DNA from: Talpa occidentalis
Lineage: Eukaryota; Chordata; Mammalia; Eulipotyphla; Talpidae
Assembly (NCBI RefSeq): GCF_014898055.3
Contig: NW_023603184.1
Location: forward strand, 118,906,615-118,970,614
Reading direction: 5' to 3'
Length of the DNA: 64,000 nt
Position numbers and translations under genes: made by a program. Below are positions 12,009-23,998 of the stretch, piece after piece. A model generated the notes under the pieces. The model did no database searches, was not told the origin of the DNA, and worked only from the letters and a program-made list of their open reading frames with translations. Numbering within the stretch: the first letter of the stretch is position 1; every line of letters starts with the position of its first letter.

Positions 12009-13976
12009 GTAAAAGCTTCCATAAATGGAGAAAATGAAAACAGCAGCAATAAACTAAACAAAATAATTAAAAACACTCAAAAGTATTTTCCTATAAAATG
12101 AAATTTACAAATTTTTTAATTAATGTTAATAATTCCATTCCTTACGAGAGTAAACTTTCATTTATGACTTGCTCTTGAATGAGTGCCGTATATATCACCC
12201 AGTTCCCATGACTATTTTCTAATCATCTTGTATGTCTCTCTGTATCTATGTAGAATCTACATAAAGCCACAGAAATGAATTAGTTAATGTCATAATATAT
12301 CCAATAGTGCCAATAGAGTAAGCTAGCGTTAATAAAAAAGAATGTGCCTCTTCAGGATATTCATTTAAACCATCTCCTGGTGTATAAGCCTGCTGCCTGG
12401 GTATGTCTCCCTATCTCTGAATGTGCAACCCCTAAAGTGGTAGTTGGCCATGTTTTCTAGGTATGCAATATAATACTTGAATAAATTAACATAGTAGGAT
12501 ATAAAAGTTCATTCCAATTATATTCATGAGCAGATCAATGAGTTTTATTTGATGTGCTAATAGTTTGCAGAACAAAGTGTAAACAGGACATTATTTTGAT
12601 CATGTTCTTTTTGTCCCTTTCCTCACACCCCCATTCTTGATGCACATACCTGTACAGACTTACTAATACCAATGGACTTGTTTTCCCCTATTACTCCTGA
12701 ATTCTTTCATCCAGATGTATTATCTGGGGTACAATTATCACATAATCTCTTAACAATTTCATGACAGATATTTTAGATATAGATTTAATTTCAGGTACTG
12801 TCATTTGAAATGCCTGATATTAGATGACTGGTTTGATCATCACTATGTCTCAGGAATTTTCACCCAAGTTCAAATCATTATTTGCAAAAGTGCTCTAAGC
12901 ATTGGGACTTCAAAATGGAAAGGAGACATGCCTAATGAGGCCTTCTGGGGTTTATAGAAGCAATCAAGAATTTGGAAGGAACAAGGTAGTAAACTGATTG
13001 ATGGTCCCTGTACACTGCGGCACACAACAGGCCCATGAGGAACAAGTATGCATCCTTTCAAATCTGTAGGAGGCTTTCAGCTGTTATTTAAATGATGTCT
13101 TATGTACCGTAGCAAGCAGTCCAGGAATAGTAATTAATAAATAGCAACAATTATATGTAAATTGCATTATATAAAAGTAGATATCTTGCAGTGCTTCTGA
13201 GAATAAAGACTGATTCAGTTACCAAGGCTTAAATCTAATTATAGAACAGATTTTGTTCTCACTAAAACTAGCTTTTCTTCTACTAGATAGCATTTTATAT
13301 ATTTTGCCACATGTGAACCTCTATCTCCCAAAGCAGTTATGTCAGACCCTCCCCCAAAGCTCTCCTAAACAAGAATTAAATTAAAAGCCTAAAAGTCTCT
13401 GGGTAGTATATATCAGGGAATAGCAGCAGTGTTCCTAGTTAATAGACAGCTCCATGGAAAGCAGTGACTATTTTCACAATGTGTCTTGATCAATTTAGGA
13501 CTTCGGGTCCTGAGAGCCCAGATTCATGCCCATCTGGCAGTGCTGAGACACATGCACTTAAATATCAGATGTGCAGCAGAGCTAACATTACCACACGGGA
13601 ACTAGGCAGTCACTCACTGCTGATTTCCACCACTCACCAACTGCAACATATTTCCCAATTTTGCTGTCCAAAACATAGGAAGAGCAGCAAGGAAGAAGGA
13701 GACAAGATGGAAATGTAAGAGTGCTAATAAAAGAACCAAATGACTCACAAGCAATCTGGCAAGCAGCAAGCTGGCCTATATTGTGCCTCCACTTCAGTAC
13801 TCCAAAGACAAAAAAGCCTTTATCTCTCCCTAAACAGAAAATGCTTGAATTAGGTTTCTATCCTTGGAAGCTCACACACATAACCATCGATGCCCATCAC
13901 CTGATCTTAGAGTATACAAGAAGGATTTAGTGTGCTGCTGTATAACCTCAACAGACTTTATTCTTACAAATACCCT
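12009..13976. other. Unassigned non-coding DNA
   Basis: No gene recognised. Adjacent frames at 13464-13718 and 13721-13930 (+) are among the longer runs, but have low-similarity composition, no domain and no convincing splice pairing. The right end (13966-13976, acaaataccct) is the left TSD of the next SINE. Confidence 0.5.
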
Positions 13977-14216
13977 GGGGGCCTGCCTGTTGGCCTAGGG
14001 TTAAGTTTCAGTGATAGCAACTCTGAAGCCTGAGTTCGATCCCTGGCCAGGGATTTGACCCACAAGGTGCAGCAGACCTCTCCTGTCTCGCTCACTGCTC
14101 CCCTCAGCAGTGTATTTCAGTCAGTCCGCTTTTCTGTTCCCTACTCTGGCTCTGGTGAATCCTCTCACACCCCACACCTCTGGCTTACACCCCAGTTTTT
14201 CTACACACATACACAC
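13977..14216 (+). mobile_element. tRNA-derived SINE, older head type
   Basis: Starts gggggcctgcctgttggcc, with 'tagggttaagtttcagtg' and B-box-like 'gagttcgatccctgg', body 'cagacctctcctgtctcg', and a 3' end 'cacctctggcttacacccc' grading into (ca)n instead of a clean A tail. The TSD is acaaataccct (13966-13976) and acaaatactct (14217-14227). The ORFs at 14055 and 14110 are shadows. Confidence 0.9.
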
Positions 14217-14974
14217 ACAAATACTCTGTATTCTTATATACATTTACTATATATATATATATCTTTTTTTAATTACAACTAATTTATTATGTCAATTGTC
14301 CCATGTATGGAATTTTATTTCAAATATGGTAATAGCTTTAGTTCACAACATAAAATAAGAAATATTTATTTTCTGTATTGTTGATAATGCACACATAAGA
14401 AAAAAAAGATAATGCTTTATCTTCCTACTGTTTGTGGATATGACATTTGATAGTGGTTCTTCAGCATTCACTACATGTAAGCAGTATAGGTGGTTGTCTT
14501 GTCAAGGTGAGGAGATTTAAAAGGCCCTTTCCTTGAAATTATCCAATAAAAGATTTGATAGTTTTAAAGTTGCTTTATCACTCAGAGTCCCCTAAATAAG
14601 TGTAAGAACACACACTGTACAAGATCCTACAACTACACAGTAACAATACACAGACTGGAGTAAACTTGAATAAATCACCATATAATTGCAAACTCAGACT
14701 GAAAATAAAATGTGAATTTAAATGTTTTATCAACCAAGTTATAGATTTTTCTGAGCTAAATCAAAGTAACTTTCCATTTCTCAGTTTCTTTACTTAAAAT
14801 CAAGAAAAGTATTTCCTATTCATCAAAAATGTTTTCATGAAAATATTAGAGGAAAATCTTAAATTATAAATATCCCAATAAATTTGAATCTCACACATTT
14901 TACTAAAAAATAAAATATTCTCTTTCCCTACCCCTTCCTTCCTTCCTTTCCTTTCTTCTTACTGAAAATATTAA
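14217..14974. other. AT-rich DNA with a short (TA)n tract
   Basis: A (TA)n tract lies at about 14249-14262. A CCTTCCTT-rich run is at 14930-14960. Nothing else recognised. Confidence 0.5.
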
Positions 14975-15065
14975 CTTTCTGTATTTTCCAGTCACTGTTC
15001 CAGGCACTTGAAATACAACAGTGAACAACATAATGATCTCTGTCTCTGTGGAACTTATAATTCAG
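14975..15065 (-). repeat. L2 LINE fragment
   Basis: The plus strand reads 'gttccaggcacttgaaatac', 'aacagtgaacaac', 'atctctgtctctgtggaacttataattcagt', which is the complement of the L2 3' end (consensus around tgtctgttttgttcactgctgtatccccagtgcct). Old and diverged. Confidence 0.7.
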
Positions 15066-15260
15066 TCAGTAAACAGACACCCAGGACATCTGCTGTGTGA
15101 TCTTGACCAAGTCACTCAACCTCTCTGTGCTTCATTTATCTTACCTGAAAAAAAGGGATAATAATAGTGTCTACCACGTAGGGTTTTAGTATCAAATGAG
15201 AAAATATGTAAAAAGTGCCTTGAGAGGATAAATCCTATATTAATATCAGTTTTTATTATC
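15066..15260 (+). repeat. MIR SINE relic
   Basis: Strong MIR match in sense orientation: 'gtgatcttgaccaagtcact', 'caacctctctgtgcttcatt', 'gggataataatagtgtctac', 'agggttttagtatcaaatgag', 'aaaagtgccttgagagg'. Confidence 0.85.
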
Positions 15261-15409
15261 ATGTTTTCTAATGGTTCTAATGCATATATATAAAGACAAA
15301 ACCATTAAGTTGAATTATATAAAACTGATTTTTTGTAGCAATTATGATAATAGTTAATAAGGAATATTCACTTAGGTGTTCCTTGAGTTAACAACTGTCT
15401 CCATGTTAA

Positions 15410-16860
15410 AATATAGATAAAAAAATCCAATGGATAAATGAAATAAAAACCTGTTTCACTGAAAAGATAAACAAAATAGACATTATAGCCAGCTTACTAA
15501 CAAAAAGGGGAATGGAGAGGCAGAAAATTCTAATAAATAGAATCAGAAATAAAAGAAGTTACAACAGATATGTCAGAAATACAGAGAATCACAGAGACAA
15601 CTGAAAAGCTTCTGCACGGTGTAAGAAGTGATCATTTAAAAAAAGATACCTTATGCTGGGAAAACTGGGTCGCTACATGCAAAAGAATGAAGCTTGACCA
15701 CTACCTCACACCATACACAAAAATCAACTCAAAATGGATTAAAGAACTAGACATAAGACCTGAAACCATAAAATACATAGAAGGAAATATAGGCGAAACA
15801 CTACGGGATTTGCACATCAAAGACATCTTTACAGACACATCACCCAAAGCAGTGATAGTGAAGAGAAAGATAAACAGCTGGGACTACATCAAATTAAACA
15901 GCTTCTGCACAGCAAAAGAGACAATAACAAAAACAAAGAGAAACCCCACCAACTGGGAGAACATTTTTGCACCCAACACTAATGATAAAGGACTGATCAC
16001 AAAAATCTGCAAAGAGCTGATAAGACTCAGCAACAACAAAGAAAATAATCCAGTCAAAAAATGGATGGGCAGAAGAGCTAAAAAGAAACTTCTCTGAAGA
16101 GGAAATGCAAATGGCCAACAGACATATGAAAAAATGTTCAACATCACTTGTAATCAGGGAAATGCAAATCAAAACTACCATGAGATACCATCTCACACCA
16201 GTGAGAATGGCACATATTAAAAAAACTAGCAACAACAAATGTTGGCGAGGATGTGGAGAAAAAGGAACTCTTGTGCACTGTTGGTGGGAGTGCAAACTGG
16301 TCCAACCACTATGGAGAGCTGTGTGGAGATTTCTGGACCTACTAAACATAGAGCTTCCATATGATCCAGCAATTCCACTCCTAGGTATTTACCCAAAGGA
16401 CACAGAAACATCAATTCCAAAGAGCACCTGCACTCCTATGTTTATAGCAGCACTGTTTACAATAGCTAAGCTTTGGAAACAACCCAAATGCCCAAAAATA
16501 GATGACTGGATCAAGAAGATGTGGTACATATATACCATGGAATATTACTCAGCATTCAAAAAAGATAAACACATGCAATTTGCAGCAACATGGATGGCAC
16601 TGGAAGGGATCATGCTCAGCGAAATAAGCCAAAAAGAAAAAGAAAAATACCGGATGGTCTCACTCATAGCAGGAATCTAGAAAACTTAAATAAGGGACCA
16701 GGAAAATGAATATAAGAAAGTGAAAATCAAAATCAACAAAAAACTATGAACCAGAGACACTTTTTGGGGGGTGGGGGGCAGGAGGGGAAGGATTGGGGTC
16801 AGAATGGGGCGTTTGCAATTGTATGGGGGAATATAAAAATAAAATTTAATATTTAAAAAA
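15410..16860 (+). mobile_element. L1 retrotransposon, internally deleted, 3' end intact
   Basis: An L1 whose ORF2 remnants sit in two parts. 15430-15600 encodes a stretch from before the reverse-transcriptase core (KINKID, then EIKEVTTDMSEIQRI). After a short junction (15600-15650), the sequence resumes in ORF2's C-terminal part ([38 protein letters not shown]). The catalytic reverse-transcriptase core is missing. The C-terminus continues through [25 protein letters not shown], the cysteine/histidine-rich part, and [12 protein letters not shown], ending at the stop at 16678-16680. One +1 frameshift near 16069 separates the frames 15570-16097 and 16105-16680. The 3' UTR with a G-rich tract and an A tail ends near 16860. 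The long undamaged frames suggest a relatively young copy, but without its polymerase core it cannot move itself. Confidence 0.9.
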
Positions 16861-16942
16861 AAAATATGCTAAATATGAATTATATTCCATTCAAGAAATA
16901 TAAAACACTACAGGCTGTTAATTTAATATAGGTATTGGAAAA

Positions 16943-16999
16943 CTGAGAGTGTAAACTGGGTATAACCAGGAAATTAGTATACCCAGTTTACACTCTCAG
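16943..16999. repeat. Perfect 22-bp inverted repeat (hairpin)
   Basis: The left arm at 16943-16964 (starts ctgagagtgtaaactggg) is the exact reverse complement of the right arm at 16978-16999 (ends cagtttacactctcag). The spacer is 13 bp, accaggaaattag. It lies just downstream of the L1 A tail, in otherwise unassigned DNA. A transcript across it would fold into a perfect 22-bp stem. It matches no miniature transposon family I remember, and no promoter or conserved context is visible. Confidence 0.9.
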
Positions 17000-17240
17000 G
17001 GACATTGGCCTGTAGTATGTTTCCTTTTCTTGTGCTGGTTTTGCTTTTTGTATTAATGATGGTATTATATTATAAAATATAGCAGGGAGATTCCCTCTTT
17101 GTGAATTTTTAGAACAAATTTGAACAAATTGTTAGAACAAGGGGCATAAGTTCATTAAAGTCTTAATAGAATTTGTTTGATAAAAAAAAAAATAAATAAA
17201 AAGCCAACAGTGACACAAAAAAAAAAAAAAAAAAAAAAAG
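17000..17240. other. Short unassigned DNA and A-rich tract
   Basis: Contains a long A run at about 17217-17239, immediately before the TSD of the next SINE. The A run may be the remains of an older tail. The minus-strand ORF 17163-17453 is a SINE shadow. Confidence 0.5.
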
Positions 17241-17250
17241 ATACCTTACC

Positions 17251-17520
17251 ATGAGCCTACCCGGTGGCACAGCAGTTGAGCTCTGGGTGCGAAGCTGCCC
17301 GCAGCCTCTGCAGCACCATTTCCATCCCCGGCCACCAGGCGAGGGTCCTACATGGCGCGCAGACCTCTCCTGCCGCCCGCTGCTCCCCTCACCAGTGTAC
17401 TTCGTCAGTCTGCCTGCTCTGCTCTCCCCTCTGGCTCTGGTGAATTCTCTCACCCTCCCGTGCTTCTGACTGTACCCAGTACTTGTGTAAATAAATAAAT
17501 AAATCTTAAAAAAAAAAAAA
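17251..17520 (+). mobile_element. tRNA-derived SINE, young head, no GCTGCTCCCC insert
   Basis: Begins atgagcctacccggtggca (first bases mutated from gggcctcccc), with 'agcagttgagctctgggtgc', body 'cgcagacctctcctgccg', 'cagtgtacttcgtcagtctg' and an aataaataaataaatctt tail. The perfect 10-bp TSD ataccttacc is at 17241-17250 and 17521-17530. It lies at the 5' edge of the old L1 remnant that follows. ORFs inside are shadows. Confidence 0.9.
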
Positions 17521-18091
17521 ATACCTTACCAAATGGGAGAAAATATCCACACATCATACATCTGACAAGAGGCTAATGTCCAAATTCTACAATGAATGCA
17601 TAAAACTCAAAAACAAGAAAAAAGAATCTAAAAATGGTCAGAAGATTTAAATGCACAATTCTCTAACAAATAAGAACTACAGAGGGCCAACAGTCCATGA
17701 AAAGATTCTCACCATCACTTATCATCAGGGAAGTGCAAATCAAAACCAAAATGAGATGCCACCTCATACCTATAGGAGTGGCCCATGTCAAAAAGAATAG
17801 GATATAGATAGGTAAGGATACAGAGGAAAAGGAATCCTCATACACTGTGGTTAGAAATTGAGACTCATCTAGCTTCCATGGAAAACAATATGAAGGTATT
17901 TCAAAAATACTAAAATTAGATCTTCATATGACAGCAATCCCTCTTCTAGGTATGTACCCAAAGAATATTTAAAAAAAAAACTAATTCAAAAGGATGTATG
18001 CACTCTTATTTCATTGTAGCACTATTTACAATAGTCAAGTTATGGAAACAACTGAGTACTCAAGGACAAATGAGCAGATAAAGAAGACATG

Positions 18092-18153
<62 letters not shown>

Positions 18154-18540
18154 ACAAAATAGCACTCAGCTATGAAAAGAAAATGAATTCTTGCCATTTG
18201 CAACAACTTGGATAGAATTAGAGGGGGTTATGCTATTCAAAATAAGTCAGAAGGAGGAAGACAAATATCAGATGATTTCACTCAGATGTGGAATATAAAG
18301 AAACAAAGCAAGTCACAGACAAAAACAGATCACACAAAACACTGAAAACAGACTGCAGAAGTAAGGATACCAGAGAAGAGGGGATGGGGGTGTGTGAAAA
18401 AAGGGGGCAGGGGGCCTAAAGAAATCTGGTGGAGATCAGATGGTAGGTATAGTCTGATAACATACACAGTGTTTTAAACCAGTGTTACCTCAATAAACAC
18501 AACTATAATAAGTAAATGAGTTCAACTGCAAAAAAAAAAA
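17521..18540 (+). mobile_element. Older L1 3' end (ORF2 remnant plus 3' UTR)
   Basis: ORF2 C-terminal sequence with many stops and shifts. Recognisable blocks include 'gggaagtgcaaatcaaaacc', 'atgagatgccacctcatacc', 'caatccctcttctaggtatgt' and 'gcactatttacaatagtcaag'. The 3' UTR ends in 'accagtgttacctcaataaa' plus A-rich sequence at 18528-18540. It is clearly older than the L1 at 15410. It belongs to a family whose 3' UTR recurs at 48006-48310. A long (TA)n array lies within it. Confidence 0.85.
18096..18153. repeat. (TA)n(CA)n microsatellite inside L1
   Basis: About 23 TA units followed by a short CA run, located where the L1 ORF2 sequence normally reads 'acatatataccatgg'. Short tandem frames over it (poly-YI) are artefacts. 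Confidence 0.95.
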
Positions 18541-19179
18541 AATAGCTCTTAATAGATGTGAATAACAAGGTCATCTTCATCTAAGAGGATAAAACGATTG
18601 ACCATGACTGATCTTTTTAGTGTGCCAAGTTTATTCTGTGTGCTCATAAAGCACCTTATACACACTGGAGTCTCATAAACCACATTAAAGTATTAATTTA
18701 TTGTTATAAAAATTTTCCAGTATTTTGAAATTAAAGTTTATATGCTATTTCCAGTCTGAACAATACCTGTCTATTCATTCTAACACCTGAAGTCATCTGG
18801 CAGAGTGCCTAGTACAGTGATAAATTTTTAGAGGTAAAACTTAATATAATTTAATATACAACAACAAACAATTTCAAAAGAGTAAAAAGATGGTATGAGT
18901 GAATCAGAGCAAGTGTAAAATGGACATGATGTAGGACATATGATAACTACCTTTAGGTATTTGAGAGATTACTCATAGAGAAGACAGCACACACCATTTT
19001 TTTTATGATTCCAATAGTACAGAATTAGTTAATGAGTAGTATTTACCAAAATCTTTTATCAAGTTTAGAAATCCCTAAAAATGCAAATTATAAAAACCAT
19101 GTATTGTTTTTGAGTTTTCAGGCCCTGATGTTTTCAAATGCATGTATTAATAGTCACTTATTGTAGGAGGAAATCAATC
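18541..19179. other. Unassigned DNA with weak MIR-like piece
   Basis: 18610-18690 ('gtgccaagtttattctgtgtg', 'aaagcaccttatacacact') resembles a minus-strand MIR, weakly. Nothing else recognised. Confidence 0.4.
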
Positions 19180-19450
19180 GTTTATTTATTCAGTAATGTT
19201 TCTACTCTTTTCTAGGAAGAGCACTAAGCTCTAAGGACCCAGAACCCATGGCATGGAACTGTGCTTCAAAAATTTGTCAATTAATGAAAATGCAAACAAC
19301 TAAATAGGCTATAATAATCACATGTGACAAGTACTACCATGCACAATAATGAGAATACATAGTAAAAATAACCTCTTCTTGGAAGGTCAGAGGAAAATTC
19401 CTTTCCCTGAGAGTATAATTAAGAAAATTGAAGTAGGTAATCTTCAATTT
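19180..19450 (-). repeat. L2 LINE fragment
   Basis: The plus strand reads 'tttattcagtaatgtttct', 'aggaagagcactaagctctaagg', and later 'ggaaggtcagaggaaaattcctttccctgagag', the complement of the L2 3' region order. Diverged. Confidence 0.55.
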
Positions 19451-19523
19451 CTTCAAAACATTGTCTTGTCTAGTATCATTCACCACACTCTTAAGAGTAC
19501 TGGAAGTTAGACTATTTACTTTG

Positions 19524-19808
19524 TTTTTTTTTTTTTTTAAAGATTTATTTATTTATTTTATACAAGCATTGGGTATAGTCAGAAGCGCGGGAGGGTGAGA
19601 GAATTCACCAGAGCCAGAGCAGGGAGCAGAGCAGGCAGAAGGACCGAAGTACACTGCTGAGGGGAGTAGCGAGCGGCAGGAGAGGTCTGCGCGCCACGTG
19701 GGACCCTCCTCCAGTGGCCGGGGAGCAGCTGGGGATTGAACCGGCGCTGGAGAGGCTGCTGGCAGCTTCACAACCCAGCGCTCAACCGCTGCGCCACCGG
19801 GGAGGCCC
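19524..19808 (-). mobile_element. tRNA-derived SINE, young type with GCTGCTCCCC insert
   Basis: Complement of a full-length copy: T/A-rich tail at 19524-19560, then 'cagaagcgcgggagggtgag', ending in 'gccaccggggaggccc'. It carries the complement of 'agctgctccccggcc' and 'cggtccttctgcctg', the two linked marks of the younger subtype. The perfect 15-bp TSD agactatttactttg is at 19509-19523 and 19809-19823. Confidence 0.95.
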
Positions 19809-19823
19809 AGACTATTTACTTTG

Positions 19824-22800
19824 AAAGTGAGTCAGAGGCTTCAATTTTTTTTTTTTTTTTAATCTGAATGACAGTCCTTTACAACATATATCTGTCACTC
19901 CTTTTTCTGCCACCTTGAGAAATTCAACTGTTTCTATTGTCTTTAATTATGTTGATTGGCCTGTGGACAGATAGTATTCTGATTATACAGTAACTTTTTG
20001 TTTGTACTTTCTAACATGCATTATCTCTGAAAACAGCAAAAATTAGGACTCTGAAATTATGTTAAAATAAAGTTATATAAGTTATTATAAAAACAAATAA
20101 TTAAATTAATATGACAATCTAATGATTGTTCTGACATAAGAGACAATTTCAAATATATTATATATGTTATATTGTTTTATTTCTTGTTCCTGGATGTTTT
20201 TGTTCTTACTGGTGGTCATTCATTTTTAATGAGGCATATCAAATATGATATATTCTTATTTCAATTTCTAAAATATTGAAATATAAATCAACATTAAATC
20301 TTTAAAAATAGGTAAAATGCTAAGAACTATTATCTGTGCCCTTTGTACAATTCTAAGTTATAAAAACATATTTCACCAAAGATATCAACAAAAAATTAAA
20401 ATAAAAAAACTGAGGCATACATATGATGATAAACAAATATACAGATAAATAAACATAGGGAGGCAGTTGAGGTCCAACTGAAATTATCTCAATTTAAGAA
20501 AAATCAATGTATAAATATTACACAGTCCACTGAATAAGCACATGCTTATTCACTTATTTCTATTTGATTTGATTAGATAATATATATTTCAAATTAAAAT
20601 ATTTTCCCTTCTATAATATGAAAGACTTTTCATCAAGTGCAGGTGCCATATTATTCCTTAAGCATCCTTAGATTAAAACAGTATATAAACTAGTTCCTTG
20701 AGATTTGTCACTCTCAAAATTGCAAAAATATTTTAGGATATTTTAATCAGGAAGATAGATATTCTAATGTAGTCATTAATTGAACTTTCAGATATGCCTG
20801 ACATAATGCTCCACAACACTGCAAGATGAAAAACCTGGCAATTCTTTAAAATATCCAGAGAAGTCTGGGATACAGGATATAAACACTCAATAAAGAGTGT
20901 TTTATTTTTATCTCTTGTTATTTTAATCTCTTGTTAATTATGACTTAACTTTCATAAAACCTGGAAAGTTCTATCACAGCTTTGCTCCTCAGGGTGTACA
21001 GATAACTCCTGTCATTTTATTTTTTCAGATCTGTATTCTGACTCTTAGCATTGTCCTGCTTTTTTAAGCCATTACTATATATCCAGGGGCAATGTATCCA
21101 CTGTTGCAGAAAATTGAGAGGAAACCTGAGAGAACATCAGCAAAATGCAGCAAAAGTTAGAAGACTTATTCATAAAAAAAGAACAACCGCACTCACTACT
21201 GTGATGCAAGAAAAAAAGAAAAGGAAAAAAGTAAAATTCCAGAATGAGTGTGACTACAGGAAGAAAGATGAAGTGAGAAATGAAGAAACTGCAATAAAAG
21301 AGATGTGATTATGCTAAACTGAGTATGAATAATTAAAAATACTAATAAGACAAAGCATATTTCACAATAAATATTAAAATTTAAAAACAAATAATTTTAT
21401 ATGAACTCTATAATCATACTGAACAAATGGCAGAATACTCATTCTGCATTTCTTCTTGTTAAAATCCAGTAATAATGTAAAATAAGTAAACAATAGAATA
21501 TTAAATATATAATATGATGTATATAAATATATATATATATAATAAATGGAGATAGGACAAATATTTTGAGTTACCATCAAATAAATATTCTAGAATATGC
21601 AAGGGGTTAAGCAAAAGAGCATATACTGACATAGATTAACATTGTGTCAAATTTGTTATGTGACAAAAGTAATTCTATTATTCAGTATAATTTATAGTAG
21701 TGAAGTAACATCCATTTGCAAAATGCTTTATATTTACATTAGGCTCCAGCAACACAAACTTAAGAAGTTTCAATTCTCTAAATTAACTGGGGCACAAAGT
21801 TTGGCAAACAAGGAAATAAAGATAAAAATAATATATATAAGGAAAATCCTAAGGATTGTCTTTCTACACAGGTTAATAAAATCAATATCATACTTGACAC
21901 ATTCATTCTCTCTCCATGGTGTATAAACAACCCTTAAGTCATCTGTCAAGAACTCAAAAATTATCAGGTGTATCAATTTAGCTATCTTTAATCCTTATTA
22001 CATTGCAGATTTAAAATTATGTATGTTTTATTATATAATTTTTAAAATATATTCATTGTTATAAAATATAAATATATTCATGTCTTTTTAATAAAATTTA
22101 CCAAAATCATAAAAAGATCAATCTAGAAAATTCAATCATAAATTGATATTCTTTATTTTCAGAATATTGGATTAATCTTTAAAATTAGTTCAAAATTAAC
22201 AGGAGTCAAAATAAGTTAAAGTAAATTTAGACTACCTCCCTCCCAAGGAATATGTTGTCATTGTTGCTGTTGTTGTTGTTCTTAGCATTTATTAAAACAT
22301 TGATATAAATTCATTTTATACATTGAGCCTAGTCTATCAAGTATTAATGAGCTAATGAAAGGAAAAGATAATAAAGCTCTGATCTTCTAAATTCTTTCTA
22401 ATTTCTAAAGCAAATCAATATAATATGCTATCTCCTCACAAAGATATAGATTAATAGCTGACGGAAAGAATATTCACACATATGCACACACACATACATA
22501 TATATACATGCACATATAACAACAGAAATCCCAATGTATTTAAAGGTTGGTCTATACTCATTAAATAGGAAATAAACATTGTGGCATAAGAAATAACCAT
22601 TATTGGAATATATGATATACATACTACATATACATACATAATTAATATTATGTTGTATGAAAAAGAATATTTCTACCAAATTTCATATTTTTTTCTTATA
22701 TAATTATAGTCAGGCACAATTAGGAAGTTCTAGGCACTCAACTTGCATTTAATTGAGTTAAAATACTGGCTAAACTTACAAAATAGAAGTGTTTTTCTTT

Positions 22801-23227
22801 AACAACATTAAGTTCATTTGTCATTCATCTCTTTAGCATTGCTCTTACCTGTAGAGTAAAAAGTTAATCTAGGAATGTCCTTTCACTCGATGTATACTCT
22901 ATCCCCTCCATGCATTACTGTGGTATCTGACACCATGTCATCCTATTGGGTATAACCTCTTAGGATCCCAACATTTCTTGGTAAATAAGTATATCAACAG
23001 GCTCACTAAGTCACACCTAATTTATCTTAGTTTGTGAAAGTCATCTGACCCAATAATGCAGCTTATAGTAACCTCTCAGAACTTTTTTTTCTAAATATCA
23101 TGTGCTTCTGCTCCCCATATGCAGAACAAAAGAGGCAGGAAGAAAACACTCTATTGCTTGCTTTGAGAAGCTTCTTTGACATTCTATGATCAAGTCATGT
23201 GATTTCAGCCTCACATCTTGAGAGTTC
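19824..23227. other. AT-rich unassigned DNA
   Basis: Long AT-rich stretch with no gene recognised. It has a poly-T run near 19843-19861, a (TA)n tract at about 21520-21542, a (TTG)n tract at 22262-22281 and CA/TA-rich sequence at 22475-22520. Frames such as 21051-21308 (+, lysine-rich) and 21642-21926 (+) show no domain, and their composition is what AT-rich DNA gives by chance. Confidence 0.5.
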
Positions 23228-23239
23228 TAAATAATACAA

Positions 23240-23527
23240 GGGCCTCCCCGGTGGCGCAGCGGTTGAGCGCTAGGTTGCGAAGCTGCCCGCAGCCTCTGCA
23301 GCGCCGGTTCGATCCCCGGCTGCTCCCCGGCCACCGGAGGAGGGTCCCACATGGCGCGCAGACCTCTCCTGCCGCCCGCTGCTCCCCTCAGCAGTGTACT
23401 TCGGTCCTTCTGCCTGCTCTGCTCCCCGCTCTGGCTCTGGTGAATTCTCTCACCCTCCCGCGCTTCTGACTGTACCCAGTGCTTGTATAAATAAATAAAA
23501 ATAAATCTTTAAAAAAAAATAAATAAA
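23240..23527 (+). mobile_element. tRNA-derived SINE, young type with GCTGCTCCCC insert
   Basis: Near-consensus copy: gggcctccccggtggcgca, A-box-like 'tggcgcagcggttgag', perfect B box 'ggttcgatcccc', insert 'ggctgctccccggccacc', body 'cgcagacctctcctgccgcc', 'cggtccttctgcctgctc', tail in aaataaa repeats. The perfect 12-bp TSD taaataatacaa is at 23228-23239 and 23528-23539. High CpG content and little decay suggest a recent insertion. The ORF across it is a shadow. Confidence 0.97.
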
Positions 23528-23539
23528 TAAATAATACAA

Positions 23540-23981
23540 ATGTTATATATCAAACAAGAAAACAAATTAGTGTTTATAACCAGTCTCAAGATTACAAGCA
23601 TGTAAACTTTTTCTTTTTCTTTCTTTTATTCCATACAGAAGGAAGCTATTGTGTAATCCAGAGCCAATCAAGGTTAGTTGACCTTTAATAAAGACATATT
23701 GCCAGATGCCTGCCAGGAAATGAGAGAGGACAAATTTAACACCTGGTCTATTTTAGAATTTGGGTACCAATAGAGCTTACTTGAAGTCTAACTTAAGCCC
23801 CCAAATATTTTTCAAATACATGTTTCAAATCCCTCAGATTTCAAATGGTCTATTTGAATAAAGCTGAAGAAATATCTATATCTACCTTCAAGTTCACAAA
23901 TGAGTTTTTATCTATAATTACACATAAGATTTACAGTAACCTTGTGAGACACTCAGAATAGGAATTTCCATTTTAAAAATT
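23540..23981. other. Unassigned non-coding DNA
   Basis: No gene or nameable repeat seen. The last bases from 23982 form the left TSD of the next SINE. Confidence 0.5.
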
Positions 23982-23998
23982 TAAAATATGAAGTTCAG

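Noticed and set aside
13464..13930. Two adjacent plus-strand ORFs as exons or one frameshifted gene
   Set aside because: No recognisable protein, no splice sites between them, and no shared codon bias.
15570..16680. The two longest plus-strand ORFs (175 and 191 residues) as host genes
   Set aside because: They are the C-terminal part of L1 ORF2 split by one frameshift, followed by an L1 3' UTR and A tail.
23240..23330. SINE heads as functional tRNA genes
   Set aside because: They retain A- and B-box-like sequences but cannot form a complete tRNA cloverleaf that I can draw, and each is joined to a SINE body or A tail with TSDs.
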